Positions 42,481 through 50,444 of a stretch of 64,000 nt of DNA are shown piece by piece. The notes beneath the pieces are model-generated. The model saw nothing but the letters and a program-made list of their open reading frames with translations. It did not search any database and was not told the origin of the DNA. Made by a program: the position numbers and the translations under genes. The DNA comes from Alphaproteobacteria bacterium. GTDB taxonomy: Bacteria > Myxococcota_A > UBA796 > CAJQPC01. The stretch covers positions 62,001 to 126,000 of the forward strand of contig JACKEV010000019.1 of the NCBI GenBank assembly GCA_020632795.1. Reading direction: 5' to 3'. Position 1 is the first letter of the stretch, and every line of letters begins with the position of its first letter.

Positions 42481-43236
42481 ATGACCGACGGCGTCGCGCA
42501 GGTGGCGCGCTGGCTGTCCGAGGCCGACAGCGCGCTCTTCGTCACCGGGGCGGGGGTGTCCGCCGACTCGGGCCTGCCCACCTACCGGGGCGTGGGCGGG
42601 CTCTACGACCGGGGACCCACCGAGGAGGGCGTGCCCATCGAGGTCGCGCTCTCCGGCCACACCCTGCGCACCGACCCCGCGCTGTGCTGGAAGTACATGG
42701 CGCAGATCGGCAGGGCCTGCGAGGGCGCCGCCCCCAACGCCGCCCACCGGGCCATCGCGGCGCTGGAGCGTCGGCTGCCGCGGGTCTGGGTGCTGACCCA
42801 GAACGTCGACGGGCTGCACCGGGCGGCCGGCTCCACGAACGTCATCGAGGTCCACGGGGGCCTGAGCCCGCTCTTCTGCATGGACTGCGGCCACGCCGCG
42901 CCCCCGGGCCCCGTGGCCGACCTCAAGCTGCCCCCGCTGTGTGAGCGCTGCGGCGGGGTGCTGCGCCCGCCGGTGGTGCTCTTCGGCGAGGCCCTGCCCG
43001 ACCGGGCGATCGCCACCCTGGAGCGGGAGCTGGCCCTGGGCTTCGACGTGGTCGTCACCATCGGCACCAGCGCGGTGTTCCCCTACATCGCCTGGCCCAC
43101 CCGGGCCGCCCGCGCGCGGGGCCTTCCCACCGTGGAGATCAACCCCGCGCGCAGCGAGATCTCCCGGCTGGTGGACCTGCGCCTGGAGCTGGGCGCGGCC
43201 GAGGCGATGGCGGCCATCCTGGCGGCGATGCCGTGA
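42481..43236 (+). CDS. NAD-dependent protein deacylase, Sir2 family
   Basis: This 251-residue sirtuin has GAGVSADSGLPTYRGVGGLY, the catalytic TQNVDGLHRAAG and VIEVHGGLS with the active His. The zinc Cys pairs are FCMDCGHAAP and LCERCGGVLRPPVVLFGE, and the NAD-binding VVTIGTSAVFPYIAW follows. It would remove acyl groups from lysines using NAD. ATG at 42481 with GAGGAGG at 42468-42474 is preferred to TTG at 42475. It is divergent from the hydrolase gene. Confidence 0.95.
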   Translation: MTDGVAQVARWLSEADSALFVTGAGVSADSGLPTYRGVGGLYDRGPTEEGVPIEVALSGHTLRTDPALCWKYMAQIGRACEGAAPNAAHRAIAALERRLPRVWVLTQNVDGLHRAAGSTNVIEVHGGLSPLFCMDCGHAAPPGPVADLKLPPLCERCGGVLRPPVVLFGEALPDRAIATLERELALGFDVVVTIGTSAVFPYIAWPTRAARARGLPTVEINPARSEISRLVDLRLELGAAEAMAAILAAMP

Positions 43237-43310
43237 CGACCGCTGCGACAAATTGCCGCAGACCGGTCCGTCGGTCATGTGGATAACTGCCCGCAAGCCT
43301 GGAGGACCCC

Positions 43311-43544
43311 ATGACCAAGCCCCTGCTCTCCGCCCTCGCCCTGCTGGGCGCCCTCACCCTGGCCGCCTGCGGCGACAAGGAGGCCGCCTGCACCGACGGC
43401 GACTTCCAGTGCGACGGCGACGTCCTGCAGGAGTGCGGCTCGGGCGGCTGGGAGGACGTCCAGGACTGCTCCACCGACGGCATGATGTGCCACGCCGAGA
43501 TGGGCCACTGCATGGAGATGAGCGACGACTCCGGCGGGATGTGA
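43311..43544 (+). CDS. Small Cys-rich lipoprotein
   Basis: This 77-residue protein has a signal peptide with lipobox (LLGALTLAACGDKEA). The mature part of about 55 residues contains seven further Cys residues in short loops (CTDGDFQCDGDVLQECGSGG, DCSTDGMMC, MGHCMEM), probably disulfide-bonded, and a Met-rich end. No enzyme motif. It sits directly upstream of the RegB-like kinase, 13 bases away, so co-transcription is plausible and it could be a periplasmic redox or metal partner of that sensor; this is inference. Confidence 0.65.
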   Translation: MTKPLLSALALLGALTLAACGDKEAACTDGDFQCDGDVLQECGSGGWEDVQDCSTDGMMCHAEMGHCMEMSDDSGGM

Positions 43545-43557
43545 CCCGCTGGATCCG

Positions 43558-44805
43558 GTGCGCTCATCCTCGGACTCCGCCCGCCTGATCACCGTCCGGT
43601 GGCTGCTCCGGCTGCGCTGGGTGGCGATCGCGGCGCTGGGCGCGCTGCTGGTTGCCGGGCTCTTCGGCGCCGGGCCGCGCTGGCCGCTGGCGGTGCCGGC
43701 GGTCGCGCTTACGCTGGGGGTGGCCTCCACCCTCGCGCTGCACGCCCGGGAGCGCCGCGCGGGCGGGCTCGGGGACGGCCCGATCGCCGCCGCCCTGGTG
43801 CTCGACAGCGCGCTGCTCACCGCGCTGTTCGCGTCCTCCGGCGGCGAGGCCAACCCCTTCGCCCTGCTCTACCTCTTCCCGGTGATCCTGGGCAGCCTCG
43901 CGGTGCGCCCGACCCTGAGCTGGCTGCTGCTGGCGGTCACCACGGTGGCCTACGCCAGCCTCTTCCAGCTCGCCCCCGCGCCCCTGCACATCCACGACCC
44001 CAAGGCCATGCGCCTGCACCTGCTGGGCATGTTCGCGGCGTACGTGCTGGCGGGGGCGCTGATGGTCTTCGCGGTGGGCCGCCTGCGGGTCAGCAAGGAT
44101 GAGGCCGACGCGCGCATCGCCCGCGCCCGGGAGCTGGAGGCCCAGCAGCGCCAGCTCGCCGCGCTGGCCACCCTGGCCGCCGGGGCCGCCCACGAGCTGG
44201 CCACGCCGCTCTCCACCATCCTCATCGCCACCCGGGAGCTGGAGCGCCGGGCCGCCGCGCCCCGGGACCTCGAGGACCTCGCCCTGGTCCGGGAGGAGAT
44301 CGGGCGCTGCCAGGAGGTGCTCACCCAGCTCTCGGCCGGCGCGGGCGAGGGCGTGGGCGAGATGCCCGCCGACGCCGACACCCGGGCCCTGCTGGAGCGG
44401 GCGCTGGAGGGCTTCCGGGAGGATCACCCCATCGTCCGAGACGCCGACGGCGCGCCGATCCGCGTGCCCACCCGGCTCGTCGAGCAGGTGCTGCGCCGGC
44501 TGGTGGACAACGCCTGCGACGCCTCCGCGCCGGACGCCGAGGTCACCGTCTCCGCCCGGGTCCACCAGGGCGCGCTGACCCTGGAGGTCCGGGACAAGGG
44601 CGCGGGCATGCCGGCCGAGCGCCTCGCCCGGGTCGGGGAGCCCTTCTTCACCACCCGCGCGGACCAGGGCGGCAAGGGCCTGGGCCTCTACTTCGTGCGC
44701 TCGGTGGCCGAGCAGCTCGGCGGGGCCCTGGAGCTGGACTCGACCGTCGGGGTCGGCACCACCGCCCGGGTCCGCCTGCCGGCCCGCATCGGAGACGCCC
44801 CATGA
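43558..44805 (+). CDS. regB: Redox sensor histidine kinase, RegB/PrrB family
   Basis: This 415-residue kinase has about six N-terminal membrane helices carrying SSGGEANPFALLYLF, the GGxxNPF quinone-site motif of RegB near residue 95. The H-box is LAAGAAHELATPLSTILIA. A Cys at residue 251 in EIGRCQEVLTQLSAG occupies the place of the RegB redox cysteine. The ATPase domain has RLVDNACDASAPDAEV (N-box), EVRDKGAGMP and GGKGLGLYFVRSVAEQLGG. It would sense the quinone pool or redox state and phosphorylate the adjacent RegA-like regulator, whose ATG overlaps its stop. The start is GTG at 43558 with a weak ribosome site. Confidence 0.88.
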   Translation: MRSSSDSARLITVRWLLRLRWVAIAALGALLVAGLFGAGPRWPLAVPAVALTLGVASTLALHARERRAGGLGDGPIAAALVLDSALLTALFASSGGEANPFALLYLFPVILGSLAVRPTLSWLLLAVTTVAYASLFQLAPAPLHIHDPKAMRLHLLGMFAAYVLAGALMVFAVGRLRVSKDEADARIARARELEAQQRQLAALATLAAGAAHELATPLSTILIATRELERRAAAPRDLEDLALVREEIGRCQEVLTQLSAGAGEGVGEMPADADTRALLERALEGFREDHPIVRDADGAPIRVPTRLVEQVLRRLVDNACDASAPDAEVTVSARVHQGALTLEVRDKGAGMPAERLARVGEPFFTTRADQGGKGLGLYFVRSVAEQLGGALELDSTVGVGTTARVRLPARIGDAP

Positions 44806-45350
44806 GCGACCTCCCCGAGCCGGGCAGCGTGTTCCTGCTGGTGGACGACGACGTCCGTCTGCGGGAGCGCCTGGCGCTGGCCCTGCGGGACCGGGGCTAC
44901 GGCGTCCACACCGCCGACGGCCCGACCGCGGCGCTGGCGAAGCACGCGGAGCGCCCCACCCACGCGGTGGTGGACCTGCGCATGCCCGAGGGCTCGGGCC
45001 TGGATCTGGTCGCCGCGCTGCTGGAGCAGGACCCGGACCTGAAGGTCATCGTGCTGACCGGCTACGGCAGCATCGCCACCGCGGTGGACGCGATGCGCCT
45101 GGGGGCAGTCAACTACCTCACCAAGCCCGCCGACGCCGACATGGTGCTGGCCGGCTTCGCGCGCGGCGAGGCCCCGCCCCTGAGCGAGGCCCCCGACTAC
45201 GCCCCCCCCAGCCTGGCCCGCGCGGAGTGGGAGCACATCAACCGGGTGCTGGAGGACTGCGGCGGCAACATCTCCAAGGCTGCGCGAAAGCTGGGGATGC
45301 ACCGCAGGACCCTGCAGCGCAAGCTGGCGACCTTCCCGCCCCGCAAGTAA
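44802..45350 (+). CDS. regA: Response regulator, RegA/PrrA/ActR family
   Basis: This 182-residue regulator has a receiver domain (VFLLVDDDVRLRERLALALR, phosphoacceptor Asp in AVVDLRMPEGSGLDLVAAL, TGYGSIATAVDAMRLGA and Lys in NYLTKPADADM). A Fis-type HTH, LEDCGGNISKAARKLGMHRR then TLQRKLATF, is the near-invariant RegA DNA-binding segment. The ATG overlaps the kinase stop by four bases. In known systems RegA controls respiration, redox and carbon genes; targets here are unknown. A stem-loop follows at 45352-45368. Confidence 0.93.
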   Translation: MSDLPEPGSVFLLVDDDVRLRERLALALRDRGYGVHTADGPTAALAKHAERPTHAVVDLRMPEGSGLDLVAALLEQDPDLKVIVLTGYGSIATAVDAMRLGAVNYLTKPADADMVLAGFARGEAPPLSEAPDYAPPSLARAEWEHINRVLEDCGGNISKAARKLGMHRRTLQRKLATFPPRK

Positions 45351-45351
45351 A

Positions 45352-45368
45352 AGCGAACGGCGTTCGCT
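45352..45368. terminator. Stem-loop between convergent genes, candidate bidirectional terminator
   Basis: AGCGAAC and GTTCGCT form a perfect seven-base stem around a GGC loop, directly after the RegA-like stop and touching the stop codon of the convergent lipoprotein gene. No strong U tract follows, so an intrinsic terminator is plausible but not certain. Confidence 0.5.
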
Positions 45369-45765
45369 ATTGAGGGGACGCGCCCCAGTCGATGTCGGTG
45401 TAGGCCGAGCACGGCGCGTCGTCGGCCGCCATCGCGTCGCGCCGCGTCGTGCAGGTGGCCTCCAGCCAGCCATCCTTGTCCGCGTCCTGCTCCAGCAGGG
45501 CCATCTCCCAGCCCCAGGTCTCGCAGGAGGTCCGGAAGTCCTCGGCGTCGTCGTAGCCGGCGGTGCTCCAGTCCGCGCCCCAGTCGGTGAGGCAGGCGCC
45601 GTACAAGGCCTCGGCCGCGTCGCACATCTGCGCGCAGACCGCCGGGGGGTCGGGCTCGGCGCAGCCGAGCAGGGCCAGCAGGGCCATCCACACGGGCGCC
45701 TCCAGACCCCGGATAGCCCGTTGCGCAGGAGCAGGCTGCGGAATCATCATGATATTGACTTTCAT
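45367..45765 (-). CDS. Small Cys-containing lipoprotein
   Basis: This protein of up to 132 residues has a hydrophobic segment and lipobox (WMALLALLGCAEPDPPAV). The mature part has six Cys residues (VCAQMCDAAEALYGACLTDW, RTSCETWGWEMAL, EATCTTRRDAM, PCSAYTDIDWG) and a DQDADKDGWLEA acidic loop that could bind calcium. Starts at 45765, 45750 or 45687 are all in frame; 45750 would leave the Fur-like box in the leader, so the start is uncertain. It is divergent from the cytochrome gene. The function is unknown. Confidence 0.6.
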   Translation of the reverse strand: MKVNIMMIPQPAPAQRAIRGLEAPVWMALLALLGCAEPDPPAVCAQMCDAAEALYGACLTDWGADWSTAGYDDAEDFRTSCETWGWEMALLEQDADKDGWLEATCTTRRDAMAADDAPCSAYTDIDWGASPQ

Positions 45766-45769
45766 TTTC
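45751..45769. promoter_or_regulatory. Fur-box-like sequence in divergent lipoprotein/cytochrome promoter
   Basis: GATATTGACTTTCATTTTC matches the Fur consensus GATAATGATAATCATTATC at 14 of 19 positions by hand alignment, in an AT-rich island (about 45741-45785) between the divergent lipoprotein and c-type cytochrome genes. It could place one or both under iron control. It overlaps the first codons if the lipoprotein starts at 45765. Confidence 0.4.
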
Positions 45770-45810
45770 AATGATATCAGAATGCACCTCCCTGAACCAA
45801 GGAGCCCTCC

Positions 45811-46260
45811 ATGACCCTCCTCCTGCTCCTGGCCGCCTGCGGCCGCGAGGTCTGCGAGCCCAACGCCACCCGGGTGTGCTACTGCCCCGGGGCCGCAGAG
45901 AGCGCCCAGGTCTGCGACGCCGACGGCGCCGGCTGGGGCCCCTGCGCCTGCGGCGGCGACGACACCAGCGGCAGCACCACCGACGACACCGACGGCGGCG
46001 CCCTGGACGGGCAGGCGCTCTACACACGCCACTGCGCGACCTGCCACGGCCCCGACGGCGCCGGCACCTCCGCGGGCCCCGACATCCGCGAGGAGGTCTT
46101 CGAGGAGCCCATCGATGAGCTGGTCGAGGTGATGCAGGAGGGCGAGGACGACATGCCCCCCACCGGCGTCACCGCGGCCGAGGGCCGGGCCATCGCGCAG
46201 TGGATGCGCGCCACCTTCACCGAGCCCGACGACGACGACGACGAGGTCGACGAGGACTGA
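45811..46260 (+). CDS. c-type cytochrome lipoprotein
   Basis: This 149-residue protein has a short lipobox signal (LLLLLAACGRE). A Cys-rich N-terminal part of the mature protein (VCEPNATRVCYCPGAAESAQ, CACGG) is followed by a Ser/Thr/Asp linker. A single-heme domain comes next: ALYTRHCATCHGPDGAGTSA (CXXCH) and a Met-containing loop DDMPPTGVTAAEGRAIAQWM. It would be an anchored electron carrier at the cell envelope. The acidic tail (DDDDDEVDED) is unusual. It is convergent with the BtuG-like lipoprotein gene, which begins five bases beyond its stop on the other strand. Confidence 0.87.
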   Translation: MTLLLLLAACGREVCEPNATRVCYCPGAAESAQVCDADGAGWGPCACGGDDTSGSTTDDTDGGALDGQALYTRHCATCHGPDGAGTSAGPDIREEVFEEPIDELVEVMQEGEDDMPPTGVTAAEGRAIAQWMRATFTEPDDDDDEVDED

Positions 46261-46265
46261 GCCGA

Positions 46266-47369
46266 TCAATAGAACGCGATCGCGTAGGGCGCGAGCAGGG
46301 TCTCCACCGGCCCGCTGGTCGTCAGCGCCGCGCAGGTCGCGATGTCGTAGACGATGGCGCCGTTGTCGGCGGCGGGGTTGCTCCAGTGGGTCCGGGCCGC
46401 GATCCAGGCCTCCCCCCGGTCGTCGCCGGCGATGTCGGAGAGGTAGTTGTCGACGGTCTCGGCGTGGGTGTAGGCCCAGGTGCCCAGGTCCACGCAGCCC
46501 ACCCCGTAGTGGCCGCTCGCGTCGAGGGTCATCACCACCGCGTCCTGGCCCCAGGACACGAAGCCCAGCACCGCCACGCCCTCCGAGACCTCGTCCAGCA
46601 GGGCCTCGGAGAGGGTGCCGGCCGCGGTGTCCAGCAGGTGCAGCCCGGCGTCGGAGTGCACGACGACCTGGCTGCCGTCGGGGGCGTAGGGGTAGACGGT
46701 GGCCTGCCCGTCGACGTCCCAGCTGTTCGTGACCGTCTTGCTGGCGCAGTCCACCTCCACCACCCGGCCGCCCACCGAGGACCAGTCGGTGTTGCGGTCC
46801 AGGCGCTGGAGCCCCACGTAGAGCCTGCCGTTGTCGGCCTGCACGATCGAGGCGGACTCCGGGGTGCCGTCGCCGTCGTCGTGGGCGGACAGGTCCACCG
46901 TGCCCACCAGCGCCCCGGACTCCGGGTCGAGGACCACCATGCGGTCCAGGCCGTACTGGGTGATGAAGGCCTCGCCGCCGCAGACCTCGACGTCGTGGGG
47001 GTTGGCCAGGTCGTCCAGGGCGACCTCCGCGACGGGCGCGGCCCAGTCGCCGGGGGCATAGATCCGGACGTTGTCGTAACCGAAGCCGTTGGTCTGGAAG
47101 ACGTGGCCGCCGCTGACCACCACCCCGGCGTCGCCGGTGAGGTCGGTGATCGCGTCGGTCACCGCGCGGCCGTCCAGGGCCACCGTGGCCAGGGCGCCCA
47201 CCGAGTAGTCGTCGGCGACGGTGGCCAGGACCGCGACGCTGTGGCCCTCTTCGGCGCCGGTGTCGTCCGTCGCGGCGGTGTCATCGGGGTTTCCGCTGTC
47301 ATCGCCGTCCTTGTCGGCGCAGGCGCCCAGGGCGAGCAGGGCGATCCAGGGGAGGGGCTTGAGGGGCAT
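46266..47369 (-). CDS. Beta-propeller lipoprotein under cobalamin riboswitch, BtuG-like
   Basis: This 367-residue protein has a lipobox (WIALLALGACADKDGD) and an acidic Asp/Thr linker (DDSGNPDDTAATDDTG). A repeated-blade beta-propeller follows (VSGGHVFQTNGFGYDNVRIY, NPHDVEVCGGEAFITQYGLD, RMVVLDPESGALVGTVDLSA, RLYVGLQRLDRNTDWSSVGG). It is encoded three bases after the TonB-receptor gene, and both are downstream of the cobalamin riboswitch. In Bacteroides, BtuG is a surface beta-propeller lipoprotein that captures B12 for BtuB; the architecture and context here are the same. Homology is not proven from sequence alone. It would be anchored at the outer membrane. Confidence 0.72.
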   Translation of the reverse strand: MPLKPLPWIALLALGACADKDGDDSGNPDDTAATDDTGAEEGHSVAVLATVADDYSVGALATVALDGRAVTDAITDLTGDAGVVVSGGHVFQTNGFGYDNVRIYAPGDWAAPVAEVALDDLANPHDVEVCGGEAFITQYGLDRMVVLDPESGALVGTVDLSAHDDGDGTPESASIVQADNGRLYVGLQRLDRNTDWSSVGGRVVEVDCASKTVTNSWDVDGQATVYPYAPDGSQVVVHSDAGLHLLDTAAGTLSEALLDEVSEGVAVLGFVSWGQDAVVMTLDASGHYGVGCVDLGTWAYTHAETVDNYLSDIAGDDRGEAWIAARTHWSNPAADNGAIVYDIATCAALTTSGPVETLLAPYAIAFY

Positions 47370-47372
47370 GGG

Positions 47373-49454
47373 TCACTCCGTGGGGCCGGTCTCCAGCGCC
47401 CAGCGCAGGGTCAGCAGGACCGTGCGGCCGGGCAGCGGGTAGCCGACGAAGTCGGTGATCGGTTGGACGACCCGGGCGTCATCGCTCGGGTCGAGGGGGT
47501 TGCGGGGGACGACCTCGACGGTGCGGTCGGTCAGGTTGAGCAGGTCCAGCTCCACGTCAGGCCCGCGCGGCAGGGGGCGCACCCGCACGAACACGCCGTG
47601 GATGGAGCGCGGCGCGGCCCGGTACCAGTTGGTGCGGTCCCAGTAGTTGCCGTCGGTGTAGGACCAGGTGTGGCCGACCCGGAGCCGGTCGCCCCAGACC
47701 ACGGCGGTGCGCTGGGCGGCCTCCCACCGGGGCAGCCGGGGCAGCTGGTTGCCGTCCCAGGCCGCGTTGTCCGTGCGGATCTCGGACTGGTTGAAGGTCA
47801 GGTTGGACTGGGAGGAGACCCAGCCGAAGGCGTCCAGGCTCAGGGCCAGCTCCACGCCCCGGACCCGCGCCGCGTCCAGGTTCATCGGGACCATCGTGCG
47901 CTGGGCGTTCTGGACCATCACGATGAGGTCGTCCACCCGGCTCCAGTAGACGCCCGCCTCCACCGCGCCCGCCACCGGCCAGGGCTCGGGCAGCATCACC
48001 CGCACCCCGGCGTCCGCCTGAAGGCCCCGCTCCGGGCGCAGGTCGGTGTTGCCGACGACCGCACCCCGGTCGCCGAACAGCTCGGTGAAGTCCGGGGGGC
48101 GCAGGTAACGCCCGGCGTTGGCCTTGACGGCCACCAGGGGCACCGGGCGCAGCAGCACCCCGCCCCGCGGGTCGATCCGCCGGTAGGTCTTCCGTGAATC
48201 CGGCGCGATCGGCTCTTCGGAGAAGGGCACCGCGCCCAGGCTGCGGTTGTCGAGCCAGGTCCCCTGGAGCACCGGGGAGAGCACCAGCCGCTCCCCCCAC
48301 AGCCAGGCGTCCGCGCTCAGGGACAGGGTCCCGGCGTACCGGACCCGGGCGGCGTCGAGGGTCTCGCGGGTGAGCAGGTTGGTCGTGGTGTAGCGGTCCT
48401 GGCGGAGCGAGGCGGTCAGCGCCGGGCTGAGCTGGGGCAGCGGCGCCCAGGCCGCGTGCCCCAGCGCCCCCAGCGAGCCGAAGCGGTCCTCGTTCCACTG
48501 GGTGCCGACGCCGATCTCCCCCTCCCGGTCGTCGAAGCGCTCCTCGCGCAGGTAGAGCCAGGCGCGGCCCTCCGCGGCCAGGGGGCCCCGCTGGCCCTCC
48601 AGGGAGGCCGACGTGAGGCTGCGGGTGGTGCCCAGGTCGACCGCGGTGGTTGGGCTGTTGACGTGGCCGGGGATCCCCTCGTCCCGGCTCAGGAAGGCCT
48701 CCAGCAGGCTGAACCGGGCCCGCCGGGTCCCCACCCGCCACCGGCCGTGCAGGTTGAGCTGGCGCTTGTCGTTGTTCGCCCGGGTGGGCCGGCTGTCGTC
48801 GAAGAGGTTGTACTCGGTGCCGTTGTCCGAGAAGTAGCGGTAGTCCCCCTGAGTCGTGAAGGCCTCGGCGACCACCAGCAGGTCGGTGGGCTGGGCGCCG
48901 AGCTGGCCCGGGGCCCGGCTGAGCGCGGTCACCCGGGTGGTGCGGAGGGAGCCCACGCTGACCGAGGCCCCGACGCCTGCGCCCTCGGCGTCCCCGGTGC
49001 GCAGGTCGACCACCCCGCCGATGGGCGAGGCCCCGAGCTGCGGCGGCGCGTTGCCCCGGTAGATCTCCACCCGCTGGAAGGCCCACAGAGGCAGCTCGGC
49101 GAGGTTGACCGAGGCCGCGCCGTCGGGGTTCAGGGGCACGCCGTCCAGGTGGACCTGGACCTGCCGGGTGGTCGAGCCCCGGATGCTGACCGCCGCGTAG
49201 TCCCCCAGGCCTCCCAGGCGGACCACGGTGGTGCCCGAGGCGCTGTCCACCACGCCCGCGACGTCCGAGGCGGCGGGCAGCGCCTCGTTCACCTCGATGA
49301 CCGTGACCGAGGCGGGGTCGGACATCGGGTCGGGGCGGTCCCTGGACGTCTCCTCCACGACGATGACCGCCCCGGGGGGCTCATCGTCGTCGTCCTGGGC
49401 CCAGGCGAGGCCCCAGGGGGGCATCAGCCCCAAGCAGAGGTGGAGACAGACCAT
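47373..49454 (-). CDS. btuB: TonB-dependent receptor, probable cobalamin transporter (BtuB-like)
   Basis: This 693-residue protein has a signal peptide (CLGLMPPWGLAWAQDDDDEP) and a plug domain with VVRLGGLGDYAAVSIRGSTT, VQVHLDGVPLNPDGAASVNL and VEIYRGNAPPQLGASPIGGV. The rest is a 22-strand-type barrel with repeating aromatic and Arg strands (FTTQGDYRYFSDNGTEYNLF, RYLRPPDFTELFGDRGAVVG), ending in a strand LTLRWALETG. The cobalamin riboswitch just upstream identifies the likely substrate as B12 or a related corrinoid. It starts with ATG at 49454 with GGAGGG close by. Energy would come from TonB-ExbBD encoded elsewhere. Confidence 0.9.
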   Translation of the reverse strand: MVCLHLCLGLMPPWGLAWAQDDDDEPPGAVIVVEETSRDRPDPMSDPASVTVIEVNEALPAASDVAGVVDSASGTTVVRLGGLGDYAAVSIRGSTTRQVQVHLDGVPLNPDGAASVNLAELPLWAFQRVEIYRGNAPPQLGASPIGGVVDLRTGDAEGAGVGASVSVGSLRTTRVTALSRAPGQLGAQPTDLLVVAEAFTTQGDYRYFSDNGTEYNLFDDSRPTRANNDKRQLNLHGRWRVGTRRARFSLLEAFLSRDEGIPGHVNSPTTAVDLGTTRSLTSASLEGQRGPLAAEGRAWLYLREERFDDREGEIGVGTQWNEDRFGSLGALGHAAWAPLPQLSPALTASLRQDRYTTTNLLTRETLDAARVRYAGTLSLSADAWLWGERLVLSPVLQGTWLDNRSLGAVPFSEEPIAPDSRKTYRRIDPRGGVLLRPVPLVAVKANAGRYLRPPDFTELFGDRGAVVGNTDLRPERGLQADAGVRVMLPEPWPVAGAVEAGVYWSRVDDLIVMVQNAQRTMVPMNLDAARVRGVELALSLDAFGWVSSQSNLTFNQSEIRTDNAAWDGNQLPRLPRWEAAQRTAVVWGDRLRVGHTWSYTDGNYWDRTNWYRAAPRSIHGVFVRVRPLPRGPDVELDLLNLTDRTVEVVPRNPLDPSDDARVVQPITDFVGYPLPGRTVLLTLRWALETGPTE

Positions 49455-49484
49455 TCTTCCCTCCGAAGAACGTCGGTGAAGGAT

Positions 49485-49673
49485 GGCAGCGGCCGGTCTC
49501 CTGGCTCACGAGAGGGTCGTCAGACCCTGCGCCGCGCGCCTTCCCGGGAGCGTGTTCTCCCAGTGGCGTGTGCGCTGCGCGCTCGTTCACAGTGGCGGGG
49601 GCCGCGCCGGCTTACGCACCGAAGTGCGCACCGGACTTCCCGTTTCACCTCCCCGGAGGGAGGCACCGCTGCC
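49485..49673 (-). promoter_or_regulatory. Cobalamin (B12) riboswitch
   Basis: Read on the minus strand, the leader has an 8-base P1 stem GGCAGCGG/CCGCTGCC at its two ends. It also has GGTGAAACGGGAAGTCCGGTG, then CCGCCACTGTGA, then GCCACTGGGAGAACACGC-like and GGGAAGGCGC, and finally GTGAGCCAGGAGACCGGCC (the last two are the B12-box region). This order is the standard cobalamin riboswitch. It ends about 30 bases before the TonB receptor ATG, so B12 would reduce expression of the receptor and the downstream propeller lipoprotein. Element identity is strong; exact boundaries are approximate. Confidence 0.95.
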
Positions 49674-49747
49674 TTGGGGTGGGGGAAAAGATCGACCCCG
49701 GCAGCATGGCGCGCCGGGGCAGGCGTGTCAAGTCGCCCCCAGCGCGG

Positions 49748-50057
49748 TCAGGCCGCCTGCGCCCAGGTCAAGCCGTCCCGAACCATCGTCAGGGGCAACG
49801 GCTCGGGGTCGGCCTTGGCGAGCCTGCCCAGCTCCTCATCCCAGGCCGCATGGTCGTCGATGGGCTCCCGAACCCGGGCGAGGCTCCGCAGGAGTTTGTC
49901 AGCGGTCTCCGAGATCGCCACCTTGTCGTTCTCCCAGCGGGAGACGTGCTCAGGGGTGAAACCCAGCCGCTCGGCGGTGTCCTGTCCGGACCATCCCAGC
50001 CACTTCCGCAGAGTGCTGGTTCACATACTGGCAACTCGGCGGATCAAGGTCGTCCAT
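49748..50057 (-). pseudogene. Frameshifted YgiT/MqsA-type HTH antitoxin-like remnant
   Basis: The minus strand encodes LRKWLGWSGQDTAERLGFTP, then EHVSRWENDKVAISETADKL, then LLRSLARVREPIDDHAAW, the C-terminal HTH of YgiT/MqsA-type antitoxin-like regulators. There is no start for this frame: a stop at 50021-50023 precedes it, and the only ATG (50057, MDDLDPPSCQYVNQHS) is in another frame. The N-terminal zinc-finger half is missing. This suggests one frameshift near 50010-50020 plus loss of the 5' part, next to the inverted-repeat element. A functional toxin partner is not seen. Confidence 0.55.
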
Positions 50058-50073
50058 CCGGGACGACCGAGAG

Positions 50074-50331
50074 CAGGGAGTTGGGCCGTCCTCGGCCCTG
50101 GAGTGCCTCGGAGGGGCTGGAGATGATGGATTCGACCTCGCCCCGTGGCCGGTCAAAAAACTCAGTGAAACTTGAAATCGACTAAATTGGTTGATTGACC
50201 AATTCATTCCTTTCCCGATATCGACAATCACAAGTACCCATCCGATATTTGCGCGGCCACGCGTCACGAAGGGTCCTGTTGCCACCGTCCTCTCCGAGGC
50301 ACTCCAGGGCCCAGGACGGCCCAACTCCCTG
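50074..50331. repeat. Short element with 40-bp terminal inverted repeats (MITE-like)
   Basis: Positions 50074-50113 and 50292-50331 are inverted copies matching at 39 of 40 bases; with five more outer bases they pair with one further mismatch. They enclose an AT-richer core of about 180 bases without a gene, unlike surrounding DNA. Size and symmetry fit a miniature inverted-repeat element or a large regulatory inverted repeat. A target-site duplication was not clear by eye. Confidence 0.6.
50185..50204. promoter_or_regulatory. 20-bp palindrome, candidate operator
   Basis: AATTGGT, a 6-base spacer TGATTG, and ACCAATT make a perfect inverted repeat in the AT-rich core of the inverted-repeat element, upstream of the HTH remnant. 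The form and position suit autoregulation by an HTH antitoxin-like protein or transcription from the element. Confidence 0.4.
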
Positions 50332-50444
50332 ATCTCAGGAGTCCTGGATGGGCTCCCCCAAAGTCGCCCGGATGGATCCGCTGGCAGCGTGTTGGCCGTT
50401 GGGATGGCCCTCCAGATGGGACTGGTTGTGAGCCTGAATGGCCC

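Noticed and set aside
46200..48197. A 665-residue plus-strand frame opposite the propeller and TonB receptor genes
   Set aside because: Low-complexity Val/Gly/His/Arg product in antisense; riboswitch and motifs support the minus-strand genes.
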